Assembly: GCF_900113435.1 (NCBI RefSeq)
Contig: NZ_FOPG01000001.1
Location: 1,054,001 to 1,118,000 of the forward strand
DNA: 64,000 nucleotides
Reading direction: 5' to 3'
Origin: Sulfitobacter dubius
GTDB taxonomy: Bacteria; Pseudomonadota; Alphaproteobacteria; Rhodobacterales; Rhodobacteraceae
In this document: positions 8,025 to 16,935 of the stretch, piece after piece
How the letters are laid out: each line of letters begins with the position of its first letter
How positions within the stretch are numbered: the stretch's first letter is position 1
Made by a program: the position numbers and the translations under genes
Notes under the pieces: model-generated
What the model was told of the DNA's origin: nothing
Databases searched by the model: none
What the model saw: the letters and a program-made list of their open reading frames with translations, nothing else

Positions 8025-9845
8025 ATGTGTGGAATTGTAGGGGTGCTCGGCAACCACGAAGTTGCGCCTATCCTCGTTGAATCGCTCAAACGCCTTGAAT
8101 ATCGCGGCTACGACAGCGCGGGCATTGCCACGCTGAACGACGGCAAACTCGACCGCCGCCGCGCTCTGGGCAAACTGGTGAACCTCTCTGATGCGCTGGT
8201 GCATGACCCACTGGCGGGGAAGTCCGGTATCGGTCACACCCGCTGGGCCACCCATGGCGCACCCAGCGTGACCAATGCGCACCCGCATCAAGCCGGACCC
8301 GTGGCCGTGGTACACAACGGGATCATTGAAAACTTCCGCGAACTGCGGGCCGAATTAGCTGAGCATGGCGTACAGGCGGTCACAGAGACCGACACCGAAA
8401 CCGTCGCCCTACTGACCCAATACCACATGGCTCAGGGTGCAGGCCCCATTGAAGCGGCCAAGCAGACCCTTGCCCGGCTTGAGGGTGCCTTCGCGCTGGC
8501 CTTCCTTTTCGATGGGCATGAAGACCTGCTTATCGCCGCGCGCAAGGGCTCGCCCCTCGCCATCGGCTACGGTGAAGGCGAAATGTACGTCGGCAGCGAC
8601 GCCATTGCGCTCGCCCCGTTGACCAACCGCATTGCCTATCTCGAAGAGGGTGACTGCGCCGTGATCACCCGCACCTCGGTCGAAATCACCGACCGAAACG
8701 GTACAATTGCCAATCGCGCGATTAAAACTGTGCAAGTTGATAGCACCCGGATCGACAAGGCTGGGCACAAGCATTTCATGGCCAAGGAGATCGCTGAACA
8801 GCCCGGCGTCATCGGTGCAGCGATCGGCCATTATCTGACGCCCGAAGGCGAGATCAACATCAGCACACAAAACATTGATTTTTCGCAGTTCGACCGGATC
8901 ATCATGGTGGCTTGCGGCACCGCGTCTTATGCGTGCCTTACGGCGAAATACTGGTTTGAGCAGATCGCCCGCCTGCCCGTTGAAGTCGATGTGGCATCTG
9001 AATTCCGCTACCGCGAGCCACCAATCCCGCCGCGCACACTGGCAGTCTTTGTCAGCCAATCGGGTGAGACCGCCGACACGCTGGCCGCCCTGCGCTATTG
9101 CGAGGGCAAAGCCGCGCGTATCCTGTCAGTCGTCAACGTGCCCGAAAGCTCCATCGCTCGTGAAAGTGACTATGCCCTGCCGATCCATGCCGGTGTCGAA
9201 GTTGGGGTTGCCTCGACCAAGGCCTTCACTTGCCAGTTGGTCGTCCTGTTTGCGCTGGTACTCAAAGCCGCGCGTGACCGCGAAGCGATCACCGCCGAGG
9301 CCTTTGCAGATCACATCTCAGGCCTGCGAGGGTTGCCCGCGATCGTCAGCACAGCACTTGAGCAGAACAACACGATGCAAGAAGCCGCACTTAAACTTTC
9401 ACACGCGCGCGATGTGCTGTTCTTGGGTCGGGGTCAGATGTACCCTCTCGCTCTAGAAGGGGCGCTAAAGCTGAAGGAAATTAGCTACATACACGCCGAA
9501 GCTTATGCATCGGGTGAACTGAAGCACGGCCCCATCGCACTGGTGGATGAGCATGTTCCGGTGGTCGTCATGGCCCCCCGCGATGCGCTCTTCGACAAGA
9601 CCGTCAGCAATATGCAAGAGGTCATGGCCCGCAAGGGCAAGGTGATCTTGATCTCGGATTCCAAAGGTCAGGCCGAAGCCAATGATGGCGTCTGGTTCAG
9701 CATCGAAATGCCCCCGGTCCCCGATGAGCTGGCCCCAATTCTCTATGCCATTCCGGCCCAGTTGCTGGCCTATCACACTGCTGTTGCCAAGGGCACGGAT
9801 GTGGATCAGCCGCGCAATCTGGCAAAATCGGTGACGGTAGAATGA
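8025..9845 (+). CDS. glmS: Glutamine-fructose-6-phosphate aminotransferase (isomerizing)
   Basis: GlmS converts fructose-6-phosphate and glutamine to glucosamine-6-phosphate, the first step of hexosamine synthesis. The 606-residue protein begins MCGIVG, with the N-terminal nucleophile cysteine exposed after Met removal; the glutaminase domain contains YRGYDSAG and GHTRWATHG. Two SIS domains follow (from about 285 and 455), with VSQSGETADTLAALR and LGRGQMYPLALEGALKLKE. The C-terminus LAKSVTVE matches the family's sugar-site tail. I see no glmS ribozyme upstream, as expected since only 2 bases separate it from glmU. Confidence 0.97.
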   Translation: MCGIVGVLGNHEVAPILVESLKRLEYRGYDSAGIATLNDGKLDRRRALGKLVNLSDALVHDPLAGKSGIGHTRWATHGAPSVTNAHPHQAGPVAVVHNGIIENFRELRAELAEHGVQAVTETDTETVALLTQYHMAQGAGPIEAAKQTLARLEGAFALAFLFDGHEDLLIAARKGSPLAIGYGEGEMYVGSDAIALAPLTNRIAYLEEGDCAVITRTSVEITDRNGTIANRAIKTVQVDSTRIDKAGHKHFMAKEIAEQPGVIGAAIGHYLTPEGEINISTQNIDFSQFDRIIMVACGTASYACLTAKYWFEQIARLPVEVDVASEFRYREPPIPPRTLAVFVSQSGETADTLAALRYCEGKAARILSVVNVPESSIARESDYALPIHAGVEVGVASTKAFTCQLVVLFALVLKAARDREAITAEAFADHISGLRGLPAIVSTALEQNNTMQEAALKLSHARDVLFLGRGQMYPLALEGALKLKEISYIHAEAYASGELKHGPIALVDEHVPVVVMAPRDALFDKTVSNMQEVMARKGKVILISDSKGQAEANDGVWFSIEMPPVPDELAPILYAIPAQLLAYHTAVAKGTDVDQPRNLAKSVTVE

Positions 9846-10540
9846 ATTTGGAAACCGCTCTGGAAGAGCTTGAAGCGCGGGCCAACCCGGCCCGCGCCGA
9901 AGAGATGCGCGCCTATCACAAGGCCGACCGTCGTTACCTTGGCCTGACAAACCCGCAAATCGCTGAACTCGCACAGGCATGGCGCGAGGCGCTCGATGTT
10001 GAGGGCCGTGTCGCCCTTGCCGACGGTCTTTGGCAGTCGGACATCTTTGAGGCGCGCGTTGCTGCCGCCAAACTGCTGACCCAAGCGCGGCTGCGGCCCG
10101 ACGATCAAGCCGCCTGGGCGTTGATCGCCAGTTGGACCGCGGATTTCGACAGTTGGGCGATTGCCGATCATGCCAGCATGGCGGCGCAGAAACGTCTGAT
10201 GGCTGAGCCCTCCCGCCTTGATGAATTGGAAAGCTGGGTCGCCTCCGACCACCTTTGGACGCGACGCGCGGTTCTGGTGTCGACCCTGCCGTGGACCAAG
10301 CAGAACAACCCAAAGCCCGAGGAACTCGACGCGCGCGGCCGAATCCTTGGCTGGGCGGCAACCATGGTTCCGGATCACCGCTGGTTTATTCAGAAAGCGA
10401 TCGGCTGGTGGCTGCGCGACCTGTCGAAACACGACCCCGAGCGGACCCGCGCCTTTGTCGCCACCCATGGGGAAGCGATGAAACCTTTCGCGGTAAAAGA
10501 AGCGCTGCGCCTGCTGAAAAAGTCAGAAGCCACAGGCTGA
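9842..10540 (+). CDS. AlkD-like DNA alkylation repair protein
   Basis: The 232-residue helical protein resembles the AlkC/AlkD HEAT-repeat family, whose best-known members excise alkylated bases: repeated helix pairs such as DGLWQSDIFEARVAAAKLLTQ, AWALIASWTADFDSWAIADH and a C-terminal WFIQKAIGWWLRDLSKHDPE. The Trp and Asp residues (ADFDSWAIADH; WTRRAVLVS) sit where AlkD holds the lesion. Activity on DNA is inferred. The ATG overlaps the glmS stop by four bases (ATGA), so it is translated as the third gene of the glmUS operon. Confidence 0.82.
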   Translation: MNLETALEELEARANPARAEEMRAYHKADRRYLGLTNPQIAELAQAWREALDVEGRVALADGLWQSDIFEARVAAAKLLTQARLRPDDQAAWALIASWTADFDSWAIADHASMAAQKRLMAEPSRLDELESWVASDHLWTRRAVLVSTLPWTKQNNPKPEELDARGRILGWAATMVPDHRWFIQKAIGWWLRDLSKHDPERTRAFVATHGEAMKPFAVKEALRLLKKSEATG

Positions 10541-10544
10541 TCCC

Positions 10545-11027
10545 CTAACCTTCGGCCGACACTTCGACCATAGTAAGGTCCGTCAGCGAGGCACCGATCA
10601 AACGCAAGGCGGGCAGCGACATACGGCTGCCTGCCGTCGATGGCCCCTCAAGCGGGATCAGCGTCACCGCGGCCGATTTACCCGTGGCGGGGTTCGTCAC
10701 GCGGCCGGGCTGCTCGGATTTCACGAGGGGCGTTTTTAACCACAGCCCCGGCTCTGCCGCGCTGCCAAGGCTGACCACAGTCGTTCCCAAAGCAGAACCT
10801 GCGCTGGTCGGGGCGCGAGTGGCGGCTTCGCGCTCTGCCGCTGTTGTTGTATCCAGCGCCTCTGCACTGCTGCCGGACGCCGCGATTGGCGCCGCAGTGG
10901 GCGCCGCGACCTCTGCCGATGCGGATGCCGTTTCGGGTTGGGCGCGTTCTATCCCAAACCGGTCAGCCAGATTACTACAGCCAGCGGAGGCGGCCACGAT
11001 GAAAAGCGGGATAATAATACGTGTCAT
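10545..11027 (-). CDS. Hypothetical lipoprotein
   Basis: The 160-residue protein has a signal peptide ending in a lipobox (AASAGC, cysteine at residue 17), so it should be a lipid-anchored envelope protein. After an Ala/Thr/Ser/Glu-rich linker (about residues 32-75) it has a small folded region, TTVVSLGSAAEPGLWLKTPL and GKSAAVTLIPLEGP. I recognise no named domain. The pattern looks like a surface protein conserved in Rhodobacteraceae next to moaA. It converges with the AlkD-like gene, with only 4 bases between the stops. Confidence 0.7.
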   Translation of the reverse strand: MTRIIIPLFIVAASAGCSNLADRFGIERAQPETASASAEVAAPTAAPIAASGSSAEALDTTTAAEREAATRAPTSAGSALGTTVVSLGSAAEPGLWLKTPLVKSEQPGRVTNPATGKSAAVTLIPLEGPSTAGSRMSLPALRLIGASLTDLTMVEVSAEG

Positions 11028-11112
11028 GCCGCCAGACTATCTGCGCCCTACCCCCTTATCAATCGCCCAAATGCCGCTTGCCCCGCAGTGGGCGGAGCAT
11101 TACCTATAAGGC

Positions 11113-12120
11113 ATGACAGCACCCCTTATTGACCCATTCATGCGCGCAATCACCTACTTGCGCGTCTCCGTCACCGACCGCTGCGATTTTCGCTGCGTCT
11201 ATTGCATGTCGGAGAACATGACCTTTCTGCCCAAGAAGGAACTCCTCACGCTGGAGGAGTTGGACCGTTTGTGCAGCAACTTCGTCGATCTGGGCGTTGA
11301 GAAACTGCGCATCACCGGCGGGGAGCCTTTGGTGCGCCGGGGTATCATGACCTTCTTTGAAGGGATGAAACGGCATCTTGACAGTGGCGCGCTGAAAGAA
11401 CTGACGTTGACCACCAACGGCAGCCAACTGGAACGCTTCGCCGATGACCTCTATGCCGCCGGGGTGCGCCGGGTAAATGTCTCGCTCGACACGCTAGACG
11501 AGCAGAAGTTCGCGGATATCACCCGCTGGGGCCGTCTGCCGCAGGTGCTGCGCGGGATTGATGCCGCGCAACGTGCAGGGCTGAAGATCAAGATCAACGC
11601 CGTGGCGCTCAAGGGCTTCAACGAACCCGAATTGCCGCGCATCACCGAATGGTGCGCCGAGCGTGGGATTGACCTGACATGGATCGAAGTCATGCCGATG
11701 GGTGATCTGGGCAACGAAGACCGCTTTGGTCAGTTCTGGTCCCTCAAGGACGTGCGCGCGCGCTATGCGGAGCATTACACCGTCACCGATCTGGCCGAGC
11801 GCACGGGTGGCCCGGCGCGCTATGTGCGGTTGGAAGAGACAGGCCAGAAAATCGGCTTCATCACCCCGTTGAGCCATAACTTCTGCGAAAGCTGCAACCG
11901 CGTGCGCGTCACCTGTACAGGTGAGATTTTCATGTGTCTGGGGCAAGAAGACGTAACCGATCTGCGCGCGCCGCTGCGCGAACACCCCGATACGGATCTG
12001 CCGCTTCAAGAGGCGATCCGCGCTGCGATTGACCGCAAGCCGAAGGGGCATGATTTCGACTATTCGCGCCAGCGCGTCGACGGTCAAATGCCGCGTCACA
12101 TGAGCCATACGGGCGGCTGA
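11113..12120 (+). CDS. moaA: GTP 3',8-cyclase (molybdenum cofactor synthesis)
   Basis: MoaA is a radical SAM enzyme that converts GTP to the cyclic intermediate used by MoaC to make cyclic pyranopterin phosphate. The 335-residue protein has the SAM-cluster cysteines in CDFRCVYC (C24, C28, C31) and the second 4Fe-4S cluster C258-x2-C261-x13-C275 near the substrate. The C-terminal double glycine, which completes the active site, is present (HTGG). Other molybdenum cofactor genes are not in this window. The waaA gene begins four bases after the stop. Confidence 0.96.
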   Translation: MTAPLIDPFMRAITYLRVSVTDRCDFRCVYCMSENMTFLPKKELLTLEELDRLCSNFVDLGVEKLRITGGEPLVRRGIMTFFEGMKRHLDSGALKELTLTTNGSQLERFADDLYAAGVRRVNVSLDTLDEQKFADITRWGRLPQVLRGIDAAQRAGLKIKINAVALKGFNEPELPRITEWCAERGIDLTWIEVMPMGDLGNEDRFGQFWSLKDVRARYAEHYTVTDLAERTGGPARYVRLEETGQKIGFITPLSHNFCESCNRVRVTCTGEIFMCLGQEDVTDLRAPLREHPDTDLPLQEAIRAAIDRKPKGHDFDYSRQRVDGQMPRHMSHTGG

Positions 12121-12124
12121 GCCA

Positions 12125-13420
12125 ATGGGCACGCCCTTCCTTTACAAGGCATGGGTCGCGGCGAGCACCGCAATACTGCCCATCGCTGGACGGCAATCCA
12201 TGGCCAAACTGCGCCGCGCGGGGGTTGAACCATCGCGGGCCCGCGAGAAACTCGGCCATGCCAGCCAGCCGCGCCCCGACGGTACGCTGATCTGGTTCCA
12301 CGCGGCTTCGGTCGGCGAAAGCCTGTCGGTCTTGGCCCTGATTGACCGGATGGGCCGCGCCCTGCCGCAGGCGCATTTTTTAATCACCTCTGGTACCGCG
12401 ACATCGGCCCGACTGGTGGGCAGTCGCCTACCCCCGCGCACGCGGCATCAGTTCGCGCCGCTGGATGCCCCCGGCCCGTTAAAGCGTTTTCTAATCCACT
12501 GGCGTCCTGATGCCGCACTTTTCGTTGAGAGTGAACTCTGGCCTCAGATGCTGCATCGGACCCATGCGCGCGGCACGGCGATGGCGCTGATCAACGCACG
12601 GCTTTCGCAACGCTCGATCGCGCGGTGGCAAAAGCAACCGGCGATGGCGGGGTTCTTGTTCGGCGTCTTTGATCTGATCCTGACGCAGAATGACGCGATG
12701 GCGCGGGCCATGGCTACGATCAACGCGCCCACCGACCGGGTTGCGCCCGGGATCAATCTTAAATCCATGGCAGGCCCCCTGCCGCAGGACGATGAAACGG
12801 TTGCGCGGGCCCGGACGGCTCTGGGCGGGCGCCCCGTCTGGATCGCCTCTTCTACTCACCCCGGAGAGGAAAAATCGGTACTTGAGGCGCATCGGCAGTT
12901 GTTGGAACGTTTTCCAAACCTTTGCCTGATCCTTGTCCCCCGCCACCCGGAACGCGGGGATGAGGTGGCCGGTCTTATCGCCAGCATCGGCCTGACCCAT
13001 GGCCGCCGCACGCGGGGCGACATGCCGCAAGAGCAGGTGTTTCTCGCCGACACGTTGGGCGAGTTGGGCACATGGTACGCGCTGTCTGAGATTGTCTTTC
13101 TGGGCGGGTCGCTCCACCCCATCGGCGGGCATAACCCCTATGAGGTCGCGCAGGCCGGGGCGATGGTGCTGTCAGGCACCCATGTCACCAATTTTGCCGA
13201 AACCTATGCCGAGATGGAAACCGCAGGCGCTGCACGTCTGATTGCAGGCACGCAGGACTTGGCGGATCGCGTCGCCGACCTGCTGACGGATGATGTCGCG
13301 CGGACCAATTGTGTGGCGGCGGCCGAAGACTATGCCGCGGCGCAAACCGACAAGCTTGATAGTATCGCCGAGCGGCTGATCACCGCCTTGGGTTTGCGTA
13401 AGGGGCCGCCCGATGCCTGA
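12125..13420 (+). CDS. waaA: 3-deoxy-D-manno-octulosonic acid transferase
   Basis: WaaA transfers Kdo from CMP-Kdo to lipid IVA on the inner face of the cytoplasmic membrane. The 431-residue protein has the N-terminal motif WFHAASVGES (with the family's catalytic Glu), ALFVESELWPQML, and the C-terminal donor motifs FLGGSLHPIGGHNPYE and the loop after HVTNFAETYAEM. No clear N-terminal transmembrane helix is visible; the first 25 residues are only partly hydrophobic. It overlaps the next glycosyltransferase gene by eight bases, consistent with one lipopolysaccharide core operon with moaA upstream. Confidence 0.93.
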   Translation: MGTPFLYKAWVAASTAILPIAGRQSMAKLRRAGVEPSRAREKLGHASQPRPDGTLIWFHAASVGESLSVLALIDRMGRALPQAHFLITSGTATSARLVGSRLPPRTRHQFAPLDAPGPLKRFLIHWRPDAALFVESELWPQMLHRTHARGTAMALINARLSQRSIARWQKQPAMAGFLFGVFDLILTQNDAMARAMATINAPTDRVAPGINLKSMAGPLPQDDETVARARTALGGRPVWIASSTHPGEEKSVLEAHRQLLERFPNLCLILVPRHPERGDEVAGLIASIGLTHGRRTRGDMPQEQVFLADTLGELGTWYALSEIVFLGGSLHPIGGHNPYEVAQAGAMVLSGTHVTNFAETYAEMETAGAARLIAGTQDLADRVADLLTDDVARTNCVAAAEDYAAAQTDKLDSIAERLITALGLRKGPPDA

Positions 13421-14456
13421 ACTCTACGTAACCAACTACAACCGCAATTTCACCGGGGTTTCTGCGACGGCGGCCAATGTCATCCGCCAGCAGGTCGCCC
13501 GGCATGATCTAGCGCTGGTGGGCCAGCCCCTGCCCGGCTGTCCGGTCCCGCTGACCCGCGCGGCGGCGGCGCGGATCACCCGAAGCCATGAACCCGCAGA
13601 CCTTCCCTTTGCCATCTGGCATGTGCGCCGCAATACGGAGATGCGCAGCGCGGTTTGGCTGCGTAATGTGCGCCGCGCCAATATCAAAATTGTTTTTACC
13701 TCAGCCGCGCAGCGCTTGCATTCTGCCTATCCGCGCTGGCTGATCCGTCAGATGGACGCGGTGATCGCCACGACCGAACGCGCGGCAGAGTTCGTGCCCC
13801 ATGTGCGCGCCGTGGTGCCCCATGGGGTGGACACCGATGTCTTCTCGCCCGCCACGAACCGGGCGAACGCTTGGGAGCAGATGGGCTTTGGCGGCACCCA
13901 TGGCATTGCCACCGTGGGGCGCATCCGGCCTGAAAAAGGCACCGACCTTTTCGTAGAGGCGATGCTGCGCCTGCTGCCTGAACGCCCCGGCGCGGTGGCG
14001 CTGGTCATTGGCCGGGCGGGAGGCAAGCATGAGGCGTTTCTGACCAAGCTCAAGGCACAGGTCGAAGCCGCAGGGCTGGCGGACCGGCTGCTTTTTATCG
14101 GGGAATATCCCGCCGCCGATCTTCCGAAACTAATGCGTGCCCTGTCACTCGTGGTGCAACTGCCACGCTACGAAGGATACGGCATGGTCCCACTAGAAGC
14201 ACTGGCGTCTGGCGTGCCGTTCGTAGGCAGTGACGCGGGCTATTACGGGGCCTTCTCAAACGCAGGCCGTGTGGGCAAGGTTGTACCTCTGGGCGCGGCA
14301 GAGGCGGCCTCTCATGCCGCGCTGTCACTGCTCCGGCGGGAAGATCAAGCCGCCCTTTCTGATGCCGCGCGACGTTGGGCCGAGGGCCGCTTTAGCGCCC
14401 GGTCGGAGGCGGACGGGATCGAAGCCGTCTATAACGCGCTTTGGGAACGCGGCTGA
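13413..14456 (+). CDS. Glycosyltransferase family 4 (lipopolysaccharide core, LpcC-like)
   Basis: The 347-residue enzyme has a GT4 fold: an N-terminal acceptor domain, then TVGRIRPEKGTDLFVEAM (about 165-182), the nucleotide-sugar contact PRYEGYGMVPLEALASG, and SDAGYYGAF. Directly after waaA, and with PHGVDTDVFSP before the second domain, it resembles the mannosyltransferases that extend the inner core from Kdo; the sugar donor is not proven. The start overlaps the waaA stop by eight bases, so the pair are coupled. Confidence 0.85.
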   Translation: MPELYVTNYNRNFTGVSATAANVIRQQVARHDLALVGQPLPGCPVPLTRAAAARITRSHEPADLPFAIWHVRRNTEMRSAVWLRNVRRANIKIVFTSAAQRLHSAYPRWLIRQMDAVIATTERAAEFVPHVRAVVPHGVDTDVFSPATNRANAWEQMGFGGTHGIATVGRIRPEKGTDLFVEAMLRLLPERPGAVALVIGRAGGKHEAFLTKLKAQVEAAGLADRLLFIGEYPAADLPKLMRALSLVVQLPRYEGYGMVPLEALASGVPFVGSDAGYYGAFSNAGRVGKVVPLGAAEAASHAALSLLRREDQAALSDAARRWAEGRFSARSEADGIEAVYNALWERG

Positions 14457-14464
14457 CCCACAAC

Positions 14465-14494
14465 GAAAAACGCGCCCCCAGAAGGAGGCGCGTT
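14465..14494 (-). terminator. Rho-independent terminator of the amidohydrolase operon
   Basis: Read on the minus strand, AACGCGCC pairs with GGCGCGTT around a 10-base loop, then a T-run follows. It lies just after the stop of the first amidohydrolase gene (14514) and just after the glycosyltransferase stop on the plus strand, so it may serve both convergent units. Confidence 0.7.
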
Positions 14495-14513
14495 CAGTTC
14501 ATGGGTCAAGGAA

Positions 14514-15677
14514 TTACGCCGCTGGCATCCGTTGCTCGACGATCCCCGCCCACCAGCTGCAACCCGCCGGGATAGCTTCGTCGTTGAAGTTGTATTCGGG
14601 GTGATGCACCGCTGCGGTATCGCCGTTGCCCACCAAAATATAAGCACCGGGGCGTTCTTCGAGCATAAAGGCAAAATCCTCGCCGCCCATGACCAAAGGC
14701 GCTTCGCTACAATCGCCAGAGATGGAGCGCGCCACGTCGGCTGCGAATTCGGTCTGCTCTTCGTGGTTCACCATGACCGGATAGCCCCGGTGATAGGTCA
14801 CATCGGCCTTGCCACCAAAAGTTGCGGCGATACCGTTACAAATCTCATTGATACGTTTTTCCGCAAGGCTGCGCACGTCTGCCGACATCGTGCGTACGGT
14901 GCCTTTCATCTGCACCCGCTGCGGGATCACGTTGAACGCCTTAGAGGACGTCTCAAACGCGGTGACCGAAACCACGATCTGCTCTACCGGGTCGGCGTTG
15001 CGTGCGGCGATGGTTTGCAGCGCCAGAACCGCCTGAGCAGCCATGACTGTGGTGTCGATGGTCTCATGCGGCTTGGCGGCATGGCCCCCGCGCCCCTCAA
15101 AGGTGATGTCGAACTGGTCCGTCGCTGCAAAGAACGATCCGGGGCGGATGCCGAAGGATCCTGTGGGCATGCCCGGCCAGTTGTGCATGCCATAGACTTC
15201 CTGAATACCCCAACGGTCCATCATGCCGTCCTCGCACATTTCACGACCACCGCCGCCGCCTTCTTCGGCTGGCTGAAAGATCACAACAACCGTGCCGTCA
15301 AAGTTGCGGGTTTCCGCCAGATATTGCGCGGCACCTAGCAGCATCGCGGTGTGGCCGTCATGGCCGCAGGCGTGCATCGCGTCGGGCGTCTTAGAGGCGT
15401 ACTCCAGCCCTGTCTGCTCATTTATTGGCAACGCGTCCATATCGGCGCGCAGGCCCATTACTTTGCCCGATCCGGTTTCCTTGCCCTTGATGACACCGAC
15501 AACACCCGTGCGGCCAATGCCTTCGACGACCTCATCGCAGCCGAAAGCACGCAGTTTCTCGGCCACGATGCCCGAAGTGCGATGCGTCTCGAACAAGATC
15601 TCGGGGTTCTCGTGCAGGTCGCGACGCCATGCGGTGATGTCATCATGCAGTTCGGCAAATCGGTTCTTAACGGCCAT
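14514..15677 (-). CDS. M20 family amidohydrolase (N-acyl amino acid hydrolase type), copy 1
   Basis: The 387-residue protein belongs to the hippurate/N-acyl-amino-acid amidohydrolase group of M20 metallopeptidases. Metal ligands and the catalytic Glu are visible: GLRADMDALPI, MHACGHDGHTAML, FQPAEEGGGGG, and a late ligand in PLVMGGEDFAFMLE. It would hydrolyse an amide bond to release a free amino acid in the cytoplasm. I chose ATG 15677, with GGAGGA about 11 bases upstream; longer in-frame starts only add low-complexity residues. It is the last gene of a five-gene minus-strand unit and a close paralogue of the gene upstream. Confidence 0.9.
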   Translation of the reverse strand: MAVKNRFAELHDDITAWRRDLHENPEILFETHRTSGIVAEKLRAFGCDEVVEGIGRTGVVGVIKGKETGSGKVMGLRADMDALPINEQTGLEYASKTPDAMHACGHDGHTAMLLGAAQYLAETRNFDGTVVVIFQPAEEGGGGGREMCEDGMMDRWGIQEVYGMHNWPGMPTGSFGIRPGSFFAATDQFDITFEGRGGHAAKPHETIDTTVMAAQAVLALQTIAARNADPVEQIVVSVTAFETSSKAFNVIPQRVQMKGTVRTMSADVRSLAEKRINEICNGIAATFGGKADVTYHRGYPVMVNHEEQTEFAADVARSISGDCSEAPLVMGGEDFAFMLEERPGAYILVGNGDTAAVHHPEYNFNDEAIPAGCSWWAGIVEQRMPAA

Positions 15678-15744
15678 TTGGGAAGTTTCCTCCGGAGTTG
15701 GGTTGGCGCTGATTTTCATGCAGTCGCATTTATCTGCCCCATGC

Positions 15745-16911
15745 TTACGCCCTTGCCAGCCGGTCCTCAACCACCTGCGCGAACCATGAGCAGCCCGCCG
15801 GGATCGCAGCATCATCGAAATCATATTCCGGGTGGTGGACCGTCGCCCCGTCGCCGTTGCCGATCATAATATAAGCCCCCGGTCGCGCATTGAGCATGTA
15901 AGAGAAATCTTCGCCCGCCATGATGGGCGGTGTGTTACGATCGGTGCCGGGGGTGATCTGATCCGCGGCCACGGCGGCAAAGCGGGTGTGCTCGGCGTGG
16001 TTGCGGGTCACGGGATAGCCACGCTGATAGTCGATCTCGGCCTTGCACTGATGCGCCTCTGCCGTCAGGCGGGTGATGTCGTACAAGCGTTGTTCGGCCA
16101 GATCCTGCACCTCGGGATCCAGCGTCCGTACCGTGCCGCCCAAAAGCACCTGATGCGGCAGCACATTGTGGCTTTCGGTATCGCTGCGCAGGGTGCAGAC
16201 CGAAACGACGACCTGCTTTAGCGGATCGGTGTTGCGGCTGGCGATGGATTGCAGCGCAATCAACACATGGGCGGCGGCGAGGTTGGTATCGATCGCCTCA
16301 TGCGGGGCTGCAGCATGGCCGCCCTGCCCGGTCAGCGTGATATTGAACTCATCCGCCGCCGCGAGAAGCGCGCCCTCACGGATGGCGAAATGGCCTGTGG
16401 GGTAGCCCGGCATGTTGTGCATGCCGTAAACCTCATTGATGCCCCAACGGTCCATCAACCCTTCCTGCACCATGACTTCACCGCCACCACCGCCCTCTTC
16501 GGCGGGTTGGAAGATGAGCACGACACGCCCATCGAAATTGCGCGTCTCAGCCAGATATTGCGCCGCACCCAGCAGCATGGCGGTATGACCATCGTGGCCA
16601 CAGGCATGCATCTTGCCGGGAGTTTTGGAGGCATAGGGCAGCCCCGTCGCTTCCATAATCGGGAGCGCGTCCATGTCAGCGCGCAGCCCGATGGTGCGGC
16701 CAGAGGTGTTTCTCTGCCCCTCAATCACCGCCACCACGCCGGTCTGCGCGATGCCGGTGGTGATGTCGGTGATGCCAAAGCTGCGCAACTTCTCTTCCAC
16801 GAATTTTGAGGTTTCAGGCAGGTCGAACAACAGTTCTGGATGCTCATGCAGATGTCGCCGCCATGCGGTAATCTCGGCATGGGTTTCGGCGAAACGGTTC
16901 TTGATCGGCAT
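15745..16911 (-). CDS. M20 family amidohydrolase, copy 2
   Basis: The 388-residue protein is a tandem paralogue of the gene at 14514-15677. The same motifs are present (GLRADMDALPI, MHACGHDGHTAML, FQPAEEGGGGG, PIMAGEDFSYML), and long stretches such as LLGAAQYLAETRNFDG are identical. Differences lie around the substrate region, with GHAAAPHEAIDTN in place of GHAAKPHETIDTT. The two probably accept different acyl or amino acid parts. It lies 24 bases after the oxidoreductase gene. Confidence 0.9.
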   Translation of the reverse strand: MPIKNRFAETHAEITAWRRHLHEHPELLFDLPETSKFVEEKLRSFGITDITTGIAQTGVVAVIEGQRNTSGRTIGLRADMDALPIMEATGLPYASKTPGKMHACGHDGHTAMLLGAAQYLAETRNFDGRVVLIFQPAEEGGGGGEVMVQEGLMDRWGINEVYGMHNMPGYPTGHFAIREGALLAAADEFNITLTGQGGHAAAPHEAIDTNLAAAHVLIALQSIASRNTDPLKQVVVSVCTLRSDTESHNVLPHQVLLGGTVRTLDPEVQDLAEQRLYDITRLTAEAHQCKAEIDYQRGYPVTRNHAEHTRFAAVAADQITPGTDRNTPPIMAGEDFSYMLNARPGAYIMIGNGDGATVHHPEYDFDDAAIPAGCSWFAQVVEDRLARA

Positions 16912-16935
16912 AACCTGTCCTTTGATAGAATGAAA

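Noticed and set aside
6670..9845. A possible glmS ribozyme or riboswitch.
   Set aside because: Only two bases separate glmU and glmS, leaving no room for a leader; such ribozymes are not known in this group.
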